DNA from: Virgisporangium aliadipatigenens
Lineage (GTDB): Bacteria > Actinomycetota > Actinomycetes > Mycobacteriales > Micromonosporaceae
Assembly: GCF_016863615.1 (NCBI RefSeq)
Contig: NZ_BOPF01000046.1
Span: forward strand, 1-64,000
DNA: 64,000 bases
Direction of reading: 5' to 3'
Position 1 is the stretch's first letter. Every line of letters begins with the position of its first letter. A program made the translations under genes and the position numbers. Positions 63,298-64,000 of the stretch are shown here, piece after piece. The notes under the pieces are model-generated. The model did no database searches. It was not told the DNA's origin and saw only the letters and a program-made list of their open reading frames with translations.

Positions 63298-64000
63298 GTG
63301 AGCGCCACCATTCTGCGCAACGTCCGGCTGTTCACCGGCGGCGCCGACCTGACCGGCCAGTCCAACAAGCTGGAGGTCAAGTGCGAGCGCGAGGACAAGG
63401 ACACCACCAACTTCGGCGCGGTCGACCCGGCGACCGGGAACGTCTGGTCGAGCTGCATTGGCGGGCTGTTCAAGACCTCCCTGTCGGGGGCTGGGCAGTG
63501 GGAGGCCGGCGACTCGGGCAAGGTCGACGACAACGCCTGGGCCGAACTGGGCGGCGGGTCGGTGTGGACCGTCGGCTTGCAGGGCGCCGCGGTCGGCGGC
63601 CGGGCGTGGTTCACCTCGGCGATGCGCTCCAACTACACGCTGCTGGGCGGGGTCGGCGACGTCGCGCCGTGGCAGAGCGACGCGCTGGGCTCCTGGCCGC
63701 TGGTGCGCGGGAAGTTAGCGCATCCGCCGGGTACCGCCCGCACCGCCGACGGGTCCGGTACCGCGCTGCAGCTCGCCGCGGTGCAGGCCAACCAGGCGCT
63801 GTACGCGTCGCTGCACGTCCTGTCGGTGTCCGGCACCACCCCGCAGATCGCGGTCACCGTCGAGTCCGACTCCAGCAATGCGTTCGCCTCTCCGGAGACC
63901 CGGATCGCGTTCACCACGGCCAACGCCCGCACCGGCGAGGTCCTCCGCGACGAGGGCGCCCACGCCGACACCTGGTACCGGGTCGTCTGGGACGTGTCCG
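63298..64000 (+). CDS. Tail protein (partial, major tail tube-like)
   Basis: It starts at GTG 63298 and stays open to the window end (234 codons). The start ATILRNVRLFTGGADLTGQS and strands FKTSLSGAGQWEAG, WTVGLQGAAVGGRAWFTSAM and LYASLHVLSVSGTTPQIAVT are beta-rich, as in major tail tube proteins of actinophages. The C-terminal end is missing. Confidence 0.65.
   Translation, partial: MSATILRNVRLFTGGADLTGQSNKLEVKCEREDKDTTNFGAVDPATGNVWSSCIGGLFKTSLSGAGQWEAGDSGKVDDNAWAELGGGSVWTVGLQGAAVGGRAWFTSAMRSNYTLLGGVGDVAPWQSDALGSWPLVRGKLAHPPGTARTADGSGTALQLAAVQANQALYASLHVLSVSGTTPQIAVTVESDSSNAFASPETRIAFTTANARTGEVLRDEGAHADTWYRVVWDVS

Overview
The DNA is GC-rich throughout, with many GTG starts and short 4-base overlaps between neighbouring genes. 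Host genes such as clpC, mutY, disA, radA, carD and ispD/ispF, and a UbiA/methyltransferase/type III polyketide synthase locus, point to a filamentous actinobacterium. The order Micromonosporales (Actinoplanes, Dactylosporangium or Micromonospora relatives) is my best guess; it rests on gene content, not on a search.

Host part, 1 to about 37,050. Positions 1-5,860 hold genome-maintenance genes: the clpC 3' end, mutY, disA, radA and two surface proteins. Positions 5,898-9,725 hold a compact locus with a UbiA prenyltransferase divergent from methyltransferase, acyl-CoA-dehydrogenase-fold flavoprotein and type III polyketide synthase genes. It looks able to make a prenylated, methylated alkyl-phenol or hydroquinone lipid. 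carD, ispD and ispF follow, with a VTT-domain membrane protein gene between ispD and ispF. Positions 13,523-22,631 carry tyrosine/homogentisate catabolism in two divergent sets. One set is hmgA against an unknown gene plus fahA. The other is an hpd-RDD-RDD-aminotransferase operon against an Lrp-type regulator gene. Positions 22,615-34,943 are dominated by envelope genes: a 1,039-residue deacetylase/glycosyltransferase/LCP protein, an amidohydrolase, a LamG-like secreted protein, four coupled secreted-protein genes, an NlpC/P60 hydrolase, a histidine phosphatase, a PQQ-repeat protein and a lipoprotein. Positions 34,050-35,420 hold two apparent gene remnants. A class I fumarase gene closes the host section.

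Prophage part, about 37,000 to beyond 64,000. A large serine integrase gene starts inside the last codons of the fumarase gene, so the phage appears integrated at the fumarase 3' end. The order is integrase, divergent repressor and Cro-like genes with palindromic operators, a replication/recombination block (RecD-like helicase, Cas4-like nuclease, putative ssDNA-binding protein, primase-polymerase/helicase, resolvase-like nuclease), and a run of very small coupled genes including several one-helix membrane proteins. HNH and terminase genes, then an HK97-type head module (portal, protease, capsid), connectors and the start of the tail module follow. Between capsid and connectors is an 889-residue protein whose C-terminal half is 22 tandem units of about 20 residues. 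The right attachment site lies outside the window.

The points most worth a second look are the 20-residue repeat protein, the 135-base structured element after the primase gene, the integrase promoter embedded in fumarase, the UbiA/type III PKS locus, the three-domain polysaccharide protein, and a dispersed TCCACNGTGGA palindrome. No tRNA, rRNA or CRISPR array was recognised.
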